A DNA stretch of 64,000 nucleotides from Bradyrhizobium sp. NDS-1 (GCF_032918005.1 NZ_CP136628.1:4449501-4513500); one strand, 5' to 3'. Positions 18,574-28,271 are shown, counted from the stretch's first letter. Made by a program: numbers and translations. The notes: generated by a model not told the origin, from the letters alone.

Positions 18574-19449
18574 ATGTTGAACCGCTTTATGATTTCGGTT
18601 GCCGCAGCCGCGCTCGTCGCCGGCACGGGGCTGGCAAACGCACAGGGTAACATGGGCCGCGACGGCGGCGGTGGCGCGGGCGGCGCGCAGATGCAGCAAT
18701 CACAGCCTTCGGGTGGTGCCGCCGAACGTGGTGGCTCGACGGGTCGCGATTCCATGAGCCGTGACAAGGGTACCGTCGGCCAGGCCGGCGGCTCCAGCGA
18801 CATGAAGTCCAATCGTGCTTCGGACGACAAGCCCGGTGCCATGAAGGACGAGCGGTCCCCCGGCGGCGCGATGAACAAGAACGCGGCCGAGGACAAGGCT
18901 GGCGCGACCAAGGGCCAGCGCACCGACGAACGCGCCCAGGACAAGTCCCAGCAGGACAAGTCCAAGAGCATGAGCCAGGACACCAGCAAGGACACCACGA
19001 AGTCCGGCAAGGACCAGAAGGACATGAAGGCTGAGGGCAGCAAGAGCGGCGCCCCGACCAACAACGCCGAAAGCCAGAAGGGCACCACGAGCACCAACCA
19101 GAACGCTCAGGGCCAGACGGGGACCAGCACCAACCAGAACGCCCAGGGCCAGAGCTCTACATCGACCACGGTTGGCCAGGCCGGCGCTGGTGCGAAGCTC
19201 TCGACCGAGCAGCGGACCCAGATCACGTCGGTGATCCGCGAGCAACGCGTCGCCCCGGTGACCAACGTGAACTTCTCGGTCTCGATCGGTACCCGCGTGC
19301 CGCGCGAAGGCATTTCGCTGCACGCCCTGCCGTCCCGGGTCGTGACCATCTATCCGGAGTGGCGGGCTTATAAGTACATTATGGTCCGCGAGCAGATCGT
19401 GATCATCGATCCGGACACCTACGAGATCGTCGCCGTCCTCGACGTTTAA
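18574..19449 (+). CDS. Exported DUF1236 protein, stress-promoted (paralogue 1)
   Basis: A 291-residue secreted protein. A signal peptide (MLNRFMISVAAAALVAGTGLANA) leads into a long low-complexity, Gln/Ser/Asp/Lys-rich hydrophilic stretch (about residues 25-205), including a repeat of TSTNQNAQGQ. The C-terminal DUF1236 domain (about 210-291) carries the LPSRVVTIYPEWRAYKYI motif. Function of the domain is unknown. It has an EcfG-type promoter and a paralogue at 52428-53132 with the same layout and promoter type, so an envelope stress role is likely. A strong terminator follows. Confidence 0.92.
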   Translation: MLNRFMISVAAAALVAGTGLANAQGNMGRDGGGGAGGAQMQQSQPSGGAAERGGSTGRDSMSRDKGTVGQAGGSSDMKSNRASDDKPGAMKDERSPGGAMNKNAAEDKAGATKGQRTDERAQDKSQQDKSKSMSQDTSKDTTKSGKDQKDMKAEGSKSGAPTNNAESQKGTTSTNQNAQGQTGTSTNQNAQGQSSTSTTVGQAGAGAKLSTEQRTQITSVIREQRVAPVTNVNFSVSIGTRVPREGISLHALPSRVVTIYPEWRAYKYIMVREQIVIIDPDTYEIVAVLDV

Positions 19450-19470
19450 GGCCGGTCGCGGTTAACCTCA

Positions 19471-19499
19471 GGGGGCGGGCAGCAATGCCCGCCCCCTTT
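19471..19499 (+). terminator. Intrinsic terminator after DUF1236 paralogue 1
   Basis: A perfect 11-bp stem, GGGGGCGGGCA (19471-19481) and TGCCCGCCCCC (19486-19496), with a GCAA tetraloop is followed by TTT. Confidence 0.92.
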
Positions 19500-19676
19500 G
19501 CGGTTTGCCGGCAGCCATGCGCCGGACTGGTTAACAAGCGATTTCCGTGGTTTCCACACAGGTTTTTGCGCACTGGATGAGGTACTTGACCCCCTTCGGG
19601 AGGGCGTCAAGGCTTCCCCTCACGCGCATTGTTACCTATAACCCCCGCCACGCCGAGCACCTTTTCCGGAATTGGA

Positions 19677-20144
19677 ATGGCTGAACCTGCAACCGACACG
19701 ATCCTTGTCCTGAACGGGCCGAACCTCAACATGTTGGGGACGCGCGAGCCGGAAAAGTATGGCCACGCGACGCTGGCCGACGTCGAAACGCTGTGCCGAG
19801 AGACGGCGGCAGCCTTCGGTCTCAAGGCCGATTGCCGCCAGTCCAACCGCGAGGGCGAGCTGATCGACTTCATCCACGAGGCGCATGCGCGCAAGATGAA
19901 GGGCATCATCATCAATGCCGGCGGCTATTCGCACACCTCGATCGCGCTGCACGACGCGCTGCTTGCGGTGCAGATCCCGACGGTCGAAGTGCATGTAACC
20001 AACATCCACGCCCGCGAGAGCTTTCGTCACCATTCCTACACCGCGCGCGCGGCCTTCGCCTCGCTTTGCGGTTTCGGCATCGAGGGCTACCGCCTCGCCA
20101 TCCAGGGCCTTGCCGCCAAGCTTGCCATCAAGCCCAAAGCCTGA
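19677..20144 (+). CDS. aroQ: 3-Dehydroquinate dehydratase, type II
   Basis: A 155-residue cytoplasmic enzyme of the shikimate pathway that converts 3-dehydroquinate to 3-dehydroshikimate. Type II motifs are present: [20 protein letters not shown] (catalytic Tyr about residue 28), [33 protein letters not shown], and [17 protein letters not shown] (catalytic His region). The chosen ATG (19677) gives the standard length; an upstream in-frame TTG at 19629 would add 16 residues not typical of the family. accB follows 37 bp downstream, so aroQ-accB-accC is probably one transcript. Confidence 0.96.
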   Translation: MAEPATDTILVLNGPNLNMLGTREPEKYGHATLADVETLCRETAAAFGLKADCRQSNREGELIDFIHEAHARKMKGIIINAGGYSHTSIALHDALLAVQIPTVEVHVTNIHARESFRHHSYTARAAFASLCGFGIEGYRLAIQGLAAKLAIKPKA

Positions 20145-20181
20145 AGCTCCCTCATCAAACAGAACATTCGGATCAAAGAAC

Positions 20182-20670
20182 ATGGCGCGCCAGCCAGACG
20201 ACAAAGCAGCAGCAAAGTTTTCCAGCGAGGATTCCGCGCTCGTCCGCGAGCTCGCTTTGCTGCTCGATGAGACCAGTCTCACCGAGATCGAGATCGAACG
20301 CGCGGGCCTTCGCCTGCGCGTCGCCCGCAACATCAGCGTTGCCGCGACCATGCCTATGCCGATGGCAGCTGCTGCCGCAGCGCTGCCGGTAGCCTCCGCC
20401 GCGGCTCCCGCCGCCGGGCCCGATTTGTCGAAGCATCCCGGCGCCGTCAGTTCCCCGATGGTCGGCACCGCCTATTGGGCGCCGGAGCCGGGCGCCAAGC
20501 CGTTCATCGAGGTCGGCAGCAAGGTCGCGGTCGGACAGACCCTGCTGATCATCGAAGCCATGAAGACCATGAACCAGATCCCCTCGCCGCGCGCCGGCAC
20601 GGTGACGCAGATCCTGGTCGAGGACGGCCAGCCGGTCGAATACGGCGAGCCGCTGGTCATCATTGAGTGA
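20182..20670 (+). CDS. accB: Biotin carboxyl carrier protein of acetyl-CoA carboxylase
   Basis: A 162-residue carrier that shuttles the carboxylated biotin between biotin carboxylase and carboxyltransferase in the first step of fatty acid synthesis. The N-terminal oligomerisation part is followed by an Ala/Pro-rich linker (about residues 55-80) and the biotinyl domain, with the biotinylated lysine in EAMKTMN (K128). Thr instead of the more common Leu follows the Lys. The start ATG 20182 is chosen over an in-frame upstream ATG that overlaps aroQ. accC follows 80 bp downstream. Confidence 0.96.
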   Translation: MARQPDDKAAAKFSSEDSALVRELALLLDETSLTEIEIERAGLRLRVARNISVAATMPMPMAAAAAALPVASAAAPAAGPDLSKHPGAVSSPMVGTAYWAPEPGAKPFIEVGSKVAVGQTLLIIEAMKTMNQIPSPRAGTVTQILVEDGQPVEYGEPLVIIE

Positions 20671-20676
20671 GGGAGT

Positions 20677-20732
20677 GACGAATAGCGAGTAGCGAATAGT
20701 TACTCCTCCCCATTCGCCATTCGCTATTCCCC
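20677..20732 (+). repeat. Imperfect inverted repeat of heptamer-like units between accB and accC
   Basis: The left arm (20677-20699) is a run of CGAATAG/CGAGTAG units and the right arm (20710-20732) is an inverted run of the same kind (CCATTCGCCATTCGC...). They can fold into a roughly 23-bp imperfect stem with a 10-base loop, ending 18 bp before the accC start. It may stabilise or uncouple the accB and accC parts of the message. Confidence 0.75.
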
Positions 20733-20750
20733 ATTCGCCCCCGAGGCACC

Positions 20751-22109
20751 ATGTTCGACAAGATCCTCATAGCAAATCGCGGCGAGATCGCCCTTCGCAT
20801 CCTCAGGGCCTGCAAGGAGCTGGGCATCGCGACCGTCGCCGTGCACTCCACCGCCGATGCCGACGCCATGCATGTGCGCCTGTCGGACGAGAGCGTCTGT
20901 ATAGGGCCGCCGGCATCCAAGGACAGCTATCTCAACGTGCCTGCATTGCTCGCGGCCTGCGAGATCACCGGTGCCGATGCCGTGCATCCCGGCTACGGCT
21001 TCCTGTCAGAGAACGCCCGTTTCGCGGAAATCCTGTCCGAGCACAACCTGCATTTCATCGGTCCCAAGGCCGAGCACATCCGCCTGATGGGCGACAAGAT
21101 CGAGGCGAAGAAGACCGCCAAGCGCCTGGGCATCCCCGTGGTGCCCGGCTCCGACGGCGCGGTCGGTCCCGATGACGACGCGATCGGCATCGCGAAGCAA
21201 ATCGGCTTCCCGGTCCTGGTGAAAGCGGCGGCCGGAGGCGGAGGTCGTGGCATGAAGGTCGCGCACAGCGAGGCCGACCTCCAGATGGCCCTGTCGACGG
21301 CGGCCAACGAGGCCAAATCCGCCTTCGGCGATGCCTCCGTCTACCTGGAAAAGTACCTCCAGAAGCCGCGCCATATCGAGATCCAGATCCTCGGTGACGG
21401 CCGCGGCGGCGCGATCCATCTCGGCGAACGCGATTGTTCGCTGCAACGCCGGCACCAGAAGGTTTGGGAAGAGGGCCCCTCGCCCGTTCTCTCCGCCGCC
21501 GCGCGCGCCAAGATCGGCGAAACCTGCGCCAAAGCGATGCGCGAGATGAAATATCTCGGCGTCGGCACCATCGAGTTCCTGTTCGAGGACGGCGAGTTCT
21601 ATTTCATCGAGATGAACACGCGCATCCAGGTCGAGCATCCCGTTACCGAGAGCATCACCGACATCGACCTCGTGCTGGAGCAGATCCGCATCGCCGCCGG
21701 CGGCGACCTGCCGGCAAAGCAGGACGAGGTCCAGGTCATCGGCCATGCGATCGAATGCCGTATCAACGCCGAAAATCCCCAGACCTTCCGCCCCTCGCCC
21801 GGCCGGATTCTTCAATACCATCCGCCCGGCGGGCTGGGCGTCCGGATCGATTCCGCCGTCTACCAGGGCTACACGATCCCGCCCTATTACGACTCCCTGG
21901 TCGGCAAGCTGATCGTCCACGGCAAGACCCGCGCCGAATGCCTGATGCGGCTGCGCCGGGCGCTCGACGAGATGGTGGTCGAAGGCATCGAGACCACGCT
22001 GCCGCTGTTCCGGGCGCTGGTGCGCGAAGACGACATCATCAATGGCGACTACCACATCCACTGGCTGGAACAATATTTGGCCGGGAAGGCGGAACCCGCG
22101 CCGAAATAA
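20751..22109 (+). CDS. accC: Biotin carboxylase subunit of acetyl-CoA carboxylase
   Basis: A 452-residue ATP-grasp enzyme that carboxylates the biotin on AccB using ATP and bicarbonate. Signatures include [17 protein letters not shown] at the N-terminus, the glycine-rich ATP loop [13 protein letters not shown], the biotin carboxylase motif [15 protein letters not shown], catalytic [14 protein letters not shown], and IECRINAEN near the C-terminus. The ATG is preceded by GAGG. Length is normal. Carboxyltransferase genes accA/accD are not in this window, which is the usual bacterial arrangement. Confidence 0.97.
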   Translation: MFDKILIANRGEIALRILRACKELGIATVAVHSTADADAMHVRLSDESVCIGPPASKDSYLNVPALLAACEITGADAVHPGYGFLSENARFAEILSEHNLHFIGPKAEHIRLMGDKIEAKKTAKRLGIPVVPGSDGAVGPDDDAIGIAKQIGFPVLVKAAAGGGGRGMKVAHSEADLQMALSTAANEAKSAFGDASVYLEKYLQKPRHIEIQILGDGRGGAIHLGERDCSLQRRHQKVWEEGPSPVLSAAARAKIGETCAKAMREMKYLGVGTIEFLFEDGEFYFIEMNTRIQVEHPVTESITDIDLVLEQIRIAAGGDLPAKQDEVQVIGHAIECRINAENPQTFRPSPGRILQYHPPGGLGVRIDSAVYQGYTIPPYYDSLVGKLIVHGKTRAECLMRLRRALDEMVVEGIETTLPLFRALVREDDIINGDYHIHWLEQYLAGKAEPAPK

Positions 22110-22124
22110 TTTGCCTTCCTTCGT

Positions 22125-22149
22125 GGAACCCTTTGGCCCCTTTCGCGTT
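22125..22149 (+). promoter_or_regulatory. EcfG-type promoter upstream of the sensor kinase operon
   Basis: GGAAC (22125-22129) and CGTT (22146-22149) are separated by exactly 16 bases, 16 bp past the accC stop and 71 bp before the kinase start. This suggests the following three-gene signalling operon is in the general stress regulon. Confidence 0.82.
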
Positions 22150-22219
22150 CTGGACGGTTGGGGCCAGTTCCAAGGGGGCGTATTGAATTCCACTGAATAT
22201 AGACCGGTGAACCGCCGTG

Positions 22220-23743
22220 ATGGCTGACGCCCAGCGACGGCGCGCGTTCTGGCAGATCCTGCTGTTCTCGGCGGGCCTTGTGGTGCTGACCGTGATCAGC
22301 GCCGGCTCCGTCTATCTCGTCAACAAGGCACGGGAGGATAGCAAATGGGTGGTTCATACGATCGAGGCCGAGAACCAGATTAACGCTCTTCTGCTGGAAA
22401 TCCGGCGTGCCGAGAGCACCGCCCGCGGCTACTTGCTGACGCGACGGTCGGATTTCAAGGTAGACCATGACAAAGCCGTGGCGGCTATCGTCCCCGCGCT
22501 CGATAGGCTCACACGCCTGATCGGCGACAATCCGGAGCAGCGCAAAAGCATTGAAAAGCTGAGCTCGGCGATCGAGACTCGACTCGGTCAATTTGCGCAG
22601 GAGATGGATTTTATCCGCCTGGATCAGCCGGAAAAAGCCGCTGCATTGGTGCGCGAACTCGCCTCTGCCGATACCACGGCCACGATCAGCGAAGTCGCGA
22701 CGGGAATGCTTCGGGAGGAGGAGCGCCTGTTCCACCTGCGCACCGCCAACTCCGACCGCAGTCAGACCACCGCCGCCTCGATGACGGGCATCGGCTCAGG
22801 CCTGGTCGTGGTTCTGGCGCTGATCTCGATCTGGCTGGTGCGACGCTCGGCAGTCGCCCGCGACGAGGCAGAGAATCGCCTGCGCGAGGCCTTCGCCAAC
22901 CTCGAATCGGTCGTGGAGGAGCGCACGGCGGACCTGCGCGAGGCCAACGACGAGATCCAGCGCTTTGCCTATATCGTCAGCCACGATCTGCGATCGCCGC
23001 TCGTCAACATCATGGGTTTCACCAGCGAGCTCGATGAGCTCGGCAACGACATCTTTCGCCGCATCGGCAGCCTCGCCCAAGTCCCTGCGGACGGACCGCC
23101 GCTCGCGCCCGCAGGGCCCGGCGAGATCGCGCTCGAGGGCGCCGACAAGCAGCTCTCGGAGGATTTTTCCGAAGCGCTCGGCTTCATCAAGTCGTCGATC
23201 GCCAAGATGGACCGGCTGATCTCGGCGATCCTCAACCTCACCCGCGAAGGCCGGCGCGAATTCCAGCCCGTGAAGATCAACACCAGCGAGCTGATCGAGG
23301 CGATCGTGTCGACGCTGGCGCACCAGGCCGCCGAGGCGCAGGCCGAGATCCACCTCGAGGCCCTGCCCGATATCGTGAGCGACCGGCTCGCGCTCGAGCA
23401 GATCTTCTCCAACCTGATCGACAATGCGATCAAATATCTGAAGCGCGGAGTGCCCGGAGAGATCAGAATCCGCGGGCGGACCAAGCTCGGCTATGCGATC
23501 TTCGAGATCAGCGACAATGGCCGCGGGATCGATCCGAAGGATCACCAGCGGATCTTCGACCTGTTCCGCCGCGCGGGAACCCAGGACAAGCCCGGCCAGG
23601 GCATCGGTCTTGCGCATGTGCGTGCACTTGTGCGTCGCCTCGGCGGCACCATGTCGGTATCATCGGAACTGAACGCGGGCAGCACCTTCACCATCACGCT
23701 GCCGATCGCCTGGAACGTCAGCAACCGGAACAGAGATCGATGA
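22220..23743 (+). CDS. CHASE3-domain sensor histidine kinase
   Basis: A 507-residue inner-membrane kinase. Two transmembrane segments (about residues 10-32 and 188-208) flank a periplasmic CHASE3-like helical sensor domain containing IRRAESTARGYLLT. A short coiled coil (EAFANLESVVEERTADLREANDEI) leads to the HisKA domain with phospho-acceptor His in FAYIVSHDLRSPLVN. The catalytic domain carries the N box (NLIDNAIKY), G1 (DNGRGI) and G2 (GQGIGLAHV). GTG 22217 is an alternative start one codon earlier. It overlaps the next response regulator gene by 4 bases, so that protein is the likely phosphorylation partner. CHASE3 ligands are generally unknown. Confidence 0.92.
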   Translation: MADAQRRRAFWQILLFSAGLVVLTVISAGSVYLVNKAREDSKWVVHTIEAENQINALLLEIRRAESTARGYLLTRRSDFKVDHDKAVAAIVPALDRLTRLIGDNPEQRKSIEKLSSAIETRLGQFAQEMDFIRLDQPEKAAALVRELASADTTATISEVATGMLREEERLFHLRTANSDRSQTTAASMTGIGSGLVVVLALISIWLVRRSAVARDEAENRLREAFANLESVVEERTADLREANDEIQRFAYIVSHDLRSPLVNIMGFTSELDELGNDIFRRIGSLAQVPADGPPLAPAGPGEIALEGADKQLSEDFSEALGFIKSSIAKMDRLISAILNLTREGRREFQPVKINTSELIEAIVSTLAHQAAEAQAEIHLEALPDIVSDRLALEQIFSNLIDNAIKYLKRGVPGEIRIRGRTKLGYAIFEISDNGRGIDPKDHQRIFDLFRRAGTQDKPGQGIGLAHVRALVRRLGGTMSVSSELNAGSTFTITLPIAWNVSNRNRDR

Positions 23744-24180
23744 CCCAGCCTGTCACCATCATCATGATCGAGGACGACGAGGGCCACGCCCGGCTGATCG
23801 AGCGCAACATCCGCCGATCCGGCGTCAACAACGAGATCGTCTCCTTCAAGAACGGCACGGACGCGATGCAGCACCTGTTCGGCGCCGACGGCAGCGGGCT
23901 CGTGCAGAAGGGCAATGCGCTCTTGATCCTGCTCGACCTCAATTTGCCCGACATGACCGGGATCGACATCCTGAGGCAGATCAAGGAAAACACATATCTG
24001 AAGGCTTCGCCCGTCGTGGTGCTGACCACCACCGACGATTCCCAGGAAATCAAGCGCTGTTACGAGCTAGGCTGCAACGTCTACATCACCAAGCCCGTCA
24101 ACTACGAGAATTTCGCCAATGCCATCCGGCAGCTCGGCCTGTTCTTCTCGGTCATCCAGGTCCCGCCCGCCGCCCCATGA
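23740..24180 (+). CDS. Single-domain response regulator (Rcp1/CheY-like)
   Basis: A 146-residue receiver domain with no output domain. Acidic pocket residues are in MIEDDEGHARLIERN, the phospho-accepting Asp in LILLDLNLPDMTGID, Thr in VVLTTTDD and Lys in ITKPVNYENF. The sequence belongs to the group that accompanies phytochrome-like kinases (Rcp1 type). It overlaps the upstream kinase and the downstream kinase by ATGA each, which suggests tight translational coupling and a phosphorelay among the three products. Confidence 0.92.
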   Translation: MTQPVTIIMIEDDEGHARLIERNIRRSGVNNEIVSFKNGTDAMQHLFGADGSGLVQKGNALLILLDLNLPDMTGIDILRQIKENTYLKASPVVVLTTTDDSQEIKRCYELGCNVYITKPVNYENFANAIRQLGLFFSVIQVPPAAP

Positions 24181-25292
24181 ACCAGCGCACACCCACCCTG
24201 CTCTACATCGATGACGACGGTGCGCTGGCGCGCCTGGTCGATCGCGGCCTGACGCGGCGCGGCTACAGGGTCGTCCATGCCGCGAGCGGCGAGGAAGGTC
24301 TGGAGCACATCCGCCGCGCGAGTGCCCAGGGGACTATCGACGGCGGCATCGACGTGGTTGCGCTCGACCAGTATATGCCCGGCCTCGATGGGTTGGAGAC
24401 GCTGGAGCAGATCATGGCGATCCCGGGGGCGCCGCCGGTGGTGTTCGTCACGGCCTCGCAGGACTCCAACATCGCGGTCACCGCGCTGAAGGCCGGCGCG
24501 GCCGACTATCTCGTCAAGGACGTCACGGGCGATTTCATTCCCCTGCTCCACGTCGCAGCCGAGGGCGCGCTGCGCCAGGCCGAACTGCAGAAGGCGCGCG
24601 AGGAAGCCGAAGCCGAGATCCACGCCTCGCGTGACCGCTATGCGGCGCTTGCCGCCGAACGCGAGCTGCTGCTGCGCGAGGTCAATCACCGCGTCGGCAA
24701 CTCGCTGCAGATCATCGCTTCGCTGCTGCACCTTCAGGCAAGCTCCGCTGCGCACGACGAGGTCAAGGCGGCACTGACCAATGCGATGGGCCGCGTCGCC
24801 GCGGTCGCGCAGGTGCACCGGCGCCTCTACACCTCGCAGGATCTGAAGAGCGTGGTCCTGAACCAGTATCTCGATTCGCTGCTCGAGGATCTCCGCCGCT
24901 CTGCCGAAGGCAACCGGATGTCGCGCCTCACACTGAAAGCCGAGCCGATCGAGATCGATCCTGACCGCGCGGTCGCCGTCGGCATCATCGTCAACGAGCT
25001 GGTGATGAACGCGGTGAAATACGCCTATCCTGACGGCGCCGGCCCCATCCATGTCGAGCTGAACTCGAAAGGCGACGATCTCCTGCTGTCGATCACCGAC
25101 AACGGCGTCGGCGACAACGTCAAGGCCGATCCGCGCTCCACCGGCATGGGCCAGCGCATCGTCGCGGCCATGGCCTCCAAGCTCGACGCCTCGGTCGAGC
25201 GCGATCCCGCGCATTCCGGAACCCGGATCATTCTGAAGTTCAGTCGCGTGCCGGCAAACCACGGCAAGGCCAACACTGCCGCCGCGGGTTGA
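24177..25292 (+). CDS. Response regulator-HisKA_2 (HWE-like) histidine kinase hybrid
   Basis: A 371-residue soluble protein. An N-terminal receiver domain (about residues 5-125; acidic pair in YIDDDGALARL, Asp in VVALDQYMPGLDG, Lys in LVKDVTGD) is joined by a coiled coil (about 130-160) to a HisKA_2 dimerisation domain with the phospho-acceptor His in LREVNHRVGNSLQIIASLL. A GHKL ATPase domain follows (NELVMNAVKYAYP, DNGVG, GMGQRIV). Kinases of the HWE/HisKA_2 group commonly feed the PhyR-EcfG stress cascade in alphaproteobacteria. With the EcfG promoter in front of the operon, feedback on that cascade is plausible but inferred. Confidence 0.9.
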   Translation: MNQRTPTLLYIDDDGALARLVDRGLTRRGYRVVHAASGEEGLEHIRRASAQGTIDGGIDVVALDQYMPGLDGLETLEQIMAIPGAPPVVFVTASQDSNIAVTALKAGAADYLVKDVTGDFIPLLHVAAEGALRQAELQKAREEAEAEIHASRDRYAALAAERELLLREVNHRVGNSLQIIASLLHLQASSAAHDEVKAALTNAMGRVAAVAQVHRRLYTSQDLKSVVLNQYLDSLLEDLRRSAEGNRMSRLTLKAEPIEIDPDRAVAVGIIVNELVMNAVKYAYPDGAGPIHVELNSKGDDLLLSITDNGVGDNVKADPRSTGMGQRIVAAMASKLDASVERDPAHSGTRIILKFSRVPANHGKANTAAAG

Positions 25293-25353
25293 CCTCGCGC
25301 CCTCCTGCGCACCCCATCGCAACCGCATCGCGATCCTGCTATGATTGCGAACC

Positions 25354-26037
25354 ATGACTTCGCGCGACTCCGCCCCGTCTGAAATCACACCGGCCGTGCT
25401 GCTGCGCGCCTATGCCTGCGGCATCTTCCCAATGGCGGAAAGCGCCGACGATCCGACTCTGTTCTGGGTCGAGCCGGAGTTGCGCGGCGTCATTCCCCTC
25501 GATGGATTTCGCGTCGCCTCGCGGCTCGCGCGCACCGTGCGGTCGGATGTATTTCGCGTGACCGTCAACACCGCGTTCAAGGCGACCATCGCCGGCTGTG
25601 CCGCGCCCCAGGCCGGACGCGAGGACACCTGGATCAACAAGCGCATCCGTGACCTCTATGGCGGCCTGTACGAACTCGGCCATTGCCACAGCGTCGAGGC
25701 CTGGCAGGGCGAGGATCTCGTCGGCGGCCTGTACGGCGTCAGCCTGGGGCGCGCCTTCTTCGGGGAGAGCATGTTCCACACCGCACGCGATGCCTCGAAG
25801 GTCGCGCTGGTGCATCTGGTGGCGCGGCTCATCCATGGCGGCTTCGAGCTGCTCGACACCCAATATGTCACGGAGCATTTGAAGAGCTTCGGCGCAGCCG
25901 AGATCTCGCGGCGGCGCTATACCGCACTGCTCGACAAGGCGCTCGCCGGCGAGCCCGGCGATTTCCTCAGGCTCTCGGCCGGTGACGCCGTCCCGGGCGC
26001 ACGCGCGCTCGAGATCATCGCCTCGCGACAAGAATGA
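25354..26037 (+). CDS. aat: Leucyl/phenylalanyl-tRNA-protein transferase
   Basis: A 227-residue enzyme of the N-end rule pathway. It attaches Leu or Phe from tRNA to proteins with N-terminal Arg or Lys, marking them for ClpAP degradation. Family motifs include [71 protein letters not shown] and [16 protein letters not shown]. The start is placed at ATG 25354; an in-frame TTG three codons earlier is less likely. DUF2155 follows convergently. Confidence 0.96.
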   Translation: MTSRDSAPSEITPAVLLRAYACGIFPMAESADDPTLFWVEPELRGVIPLDGFRVASRLARTVRSDVFRVTVNTAFKATIAGCAAPQAGREDTWINKRIRDLYGGLYELGHCHSVEAWQGEDLVGGLYGVSLGRAFFGESMFHTARDASKVALVHLVARLIHGGFELLDTQYVTEHLKSFGAAEISRRRYTALLDKALAGEPGDFLRLSAGDAVPGARALEIIASRQE

Positions 26038-26076
26038 TGGAAAGCTGGGTCAGCGGCCGAACCCAGTGGATTTGGC

Positions 26077-27105
26077 CTACCGACCAAACCCGGGAATACC
26101 GAACAGGCCTGGCCGCTGCTCGGGCGGCGGAGGCGGCGGTGCCGGTTGCTGCTGCTGAATGGGCGGCAAGGGCTGCGGCGGACGCTGCTGGACCTGCTTG
26201 GGCGCGGCCTTCTTCTGCGCGGGCGGCGGTGGCGCGGGCTTGGTCGCGGGATCCGGTGCCGCAGTCGCGATGGTCTGCTGCGGCTCTTTGCAGTCGGTGA
26301 GCCAGATGTCGTAGATCGGGTGCTCGACACCGTGCAGGCCGGGACTTGCGGCGTACATCCAGCCCGAAAAGATGCGCTTCACCTCGCCCTGCAAGGTGAT
26401 CTCGTCGACCTCGACGAAGGCGTCGGTGTTGGTGGCCTCCGTCGCCGGCCGCGTGTAGCAGGCGTCGGTCTTGACGCGCAGCGCGCCGAACTGGACCGTC
26501 TCGCCGATCTCCTCGTCGAAATTGATGATGCGTCCGGTGATCTTGTCGAGACCGGAGAAAGTCGCCTTCTTGTTCACGATCTTCTGGGCCGGCGGCTCGG
26601 TGACGACCTCGTCGCCCGGCTGCAGGCTCGCCGGCGTCTGCGGCACGGCGCCCGGAGCGCCCTTCTGCTGCGGCTGGCGCTGACCGGGCGCACCCGGGGC
26701 TTGCGGACCGGGCGGCGCAACCGCCGCGGAGGGCGGCTGGTTCGTCGGCGCGACGGTGGAGCCCGGGGGCGGCGCCAGCGGCTGGGTCTCGACCGGGCCG
26801 GGCATCACGTTCCCCTGCCGGCCCGGAGGCGGTGGCATCGGGCGCGACGGCAGCACACGGCCCTGCGGCGGCAGCTCCGGCACCTCTTCGTCGTCGTCGG
26901 GAATCTGCTGCGGCTGCTGCTGGCCGCGCGGAATGTTGCCGGGCGGCCGCAGCGGCGGCGGATCGGAAAAGATCGTGCCGATCTGCGCCTGAGCCGGCGT
27001 CGCAACCGTCAGTGCGGTGGCGGCCAAAAGCGCCGCAAGACCTGTCAGGGTAATGGTTCGAAACATCTCGCGCGGCTTCAACAGCGAATCGGGCTTGTTG
27101 GACAT
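26077..27105 (-). CDS. Exported Pro/Gln-rich DUF2155 protein
   Basis: About 342 residues. A signal peptide core (MFRTITLTGLAALLAATALTVATPAQA) follows a 13-residue leader if ATG 27105 is used; ATG 27066 would start directly at the signal peptide, and the choice is not settled. A Pro/Gln-rich linker (about residues 45-175) precedes the DUF2155 domain (FSGLDKITGRIINFDEEIGE through GVEHPIYDIWLTDC), which has Cys residues in TDACYTRP and LTDCK that could pair. A second Pro/Gln-rich tail ends in GLFGIPGFGR. In alphaproteobacteria this gene usually sits between aat and the NDUFA12 gene; the function is unknown. Confidence 0.9.
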   Translation of the reverse strand: MSNKPDSLLKPREMFRTITLTGLAALLAATALTVATPAQAQIGTIFSDPPPLRPPGNIPRGQQQPQQIPDDDEEVPELPPQGRVLPSRPMPPPPGRQGNVMPGPVETQPLAPPPGSTVAPTNQPPSAAVAPPGPQAPGAPGQRQPQQKGAPGAVPQTPASLQPGDEVVTEPPAQKIVNKKATFSGLDKITGRIINFDEEIGETVQFGALRVKTDACYTRPATEATNTDAFVEVDEITLQGEVKRIFSGWMYAASPGLHGVEHPIYDIWLTDCKEPQQTIATAAPDPATKPAPPPPAQKKAAPKQVQQRPPQPLPPIQQQQPAPPPPPPEQRPGLFGIPGFGR

Positions 27106-27313
27106 TCTACAGGGGTTACCGCCGCTCGCAGGCCCTCCGGTTAACACGGCGAATACGGCGGGGGAAGGGCGGCATCCCTGCCCTTCCCGGCCCCGTCTGG
27201 CCAGACCGGCTTCCGGATGGGATAGTCGGAGGCTCCTTCCCGAACCCGAGGCGGGCACCGTCCGCCGAAAACGGGGCTCCAACCATGACTGGAAAACCCA
27301 GAGGCCGCCTTTA

Positions 27314-28261
27314 ATGCCCGTTGTGCTCGATTCCGACGCCGCCGCCGTCTACAGGGCCTTTCAGGAAGCCGGCCGCCCTGCCTACGAGACCCTGACCGCA
27401 GCGGAAGCCCGCGCCTATTACGCGCAGGCGCGCTTTGCCACCAATCCGGAGCCGCCGGAGCTCGCCCGCGTCGAAGCGCTCGCGATCCCGGCCCCACACG
27501 GCGCCATCCCTGCCCGCCTCTACGTCCCGAAGGAGCCGCGCCGGCACGACGGCCTGTCGCCGGCGCTGGTGTTCTTCCATGGCGGCGGCTGGGTGGTCGG
27601 CGATCTCGACTCTCACGACGTCGTCTGCCGTCAGCTCGCAGTCGAAGGCGCGCTGATCGTGATCTCGGTCGACTATCGCCTCGCACCCGAGCACAAATTT
27701 CCCGCCGCCATCGAGGACGCCATCGCCGCGACCACATGGGTTGCCGCAAACGCGCGCGAGCTCGGCATCGACGCCTCACGCCTGTCGATCGGCGGCGACA
27801 GCGCCGGCGGCAACCTCACCGCCGTCGTGGCGCTCGCCGCGCGCGACGGCAACGGTCCTGCGATCGCGGGCCAGGTGCTGATCTATCCAGCGACCGATTT
27901 CGCCATGACCCATGGCTCCCACAGCGAGCCCGAGACCAGCGTATTGCTGACGCATTCGGTGATCCGCTGGTTCCGCGACCATTATCTGAACGGCGCCGCC
28001 GACATCCACGACTGGCGCGCTTCGCCGGCGCGCGCGCAAGACCTCGCCGGCCTGCCGCCGGCCTATGTGCTGACAGCCGGCGCCGATCCCCTGCGCGACG
28101 AAGGCGACGAATATGCCGAACGCCTCAGGCAGGCCGGCGTGCCCGTGACCACCAAGCACTATCCCGGTCAGTTCCACGGCTTCTTCACGATGGGAAAGTT
28201 GTTGCGAGAGGCGACCGCTGCCGTGAGCGAGATCGGCGCGTGGTTGAAGGGATTGGGCTGA
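27314..28261 (+). CDS. Alpha/beta hydrolase, hormone-sensitive-lipase (HSL) family esterase
   Basis: A 315-residue carboxylester hydrolase. The oxyanion-hole motif HGGG (VFFHGGGWVVGD) and the nucleophile elbow GDSAGG define the HSL (family IV) group. The Asp of the triad is in AGADPLRDEG and the His in GQFHGFF. ATG 27314 has AGAGG upstream; the much longer in-frame extension overlaps the divergent DUF2155 gene and is not protein-like. The substrate (short-chain esters) is not predictable. It is followed 10 bp later by a membrane protein on the same strand. Confidence 0.92.
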   Translation: MPVVLDSDAAAVYRAFQEAGRPAYETLTAAEARAYYAQARFATNPEPPELARVEALAIPAPHGAIPARLYVPKEPRRHDGLSPALVFFHGGGWVVGDLDSHDVVCRQLAVEGALIVISVDYRLAPEHKFPAAIEDAIAATTWVAANARELGIDASRLSIGGDSAGGNLTAVVALAARDGNGPAIAGQVLIYPATDFAMTHGSHSEPETSVLLTHSVIRWFRDHYLNGAADIHDWRASPARAQDLAGLPPAYVLTAGADPLRDEGDEYAERLRQAGVPVTTKHYPGQFHGFFTMGKLLREATAAVSEIGAWLKGLG

Positions 28262-28271
28262 CGGCGCCTGC

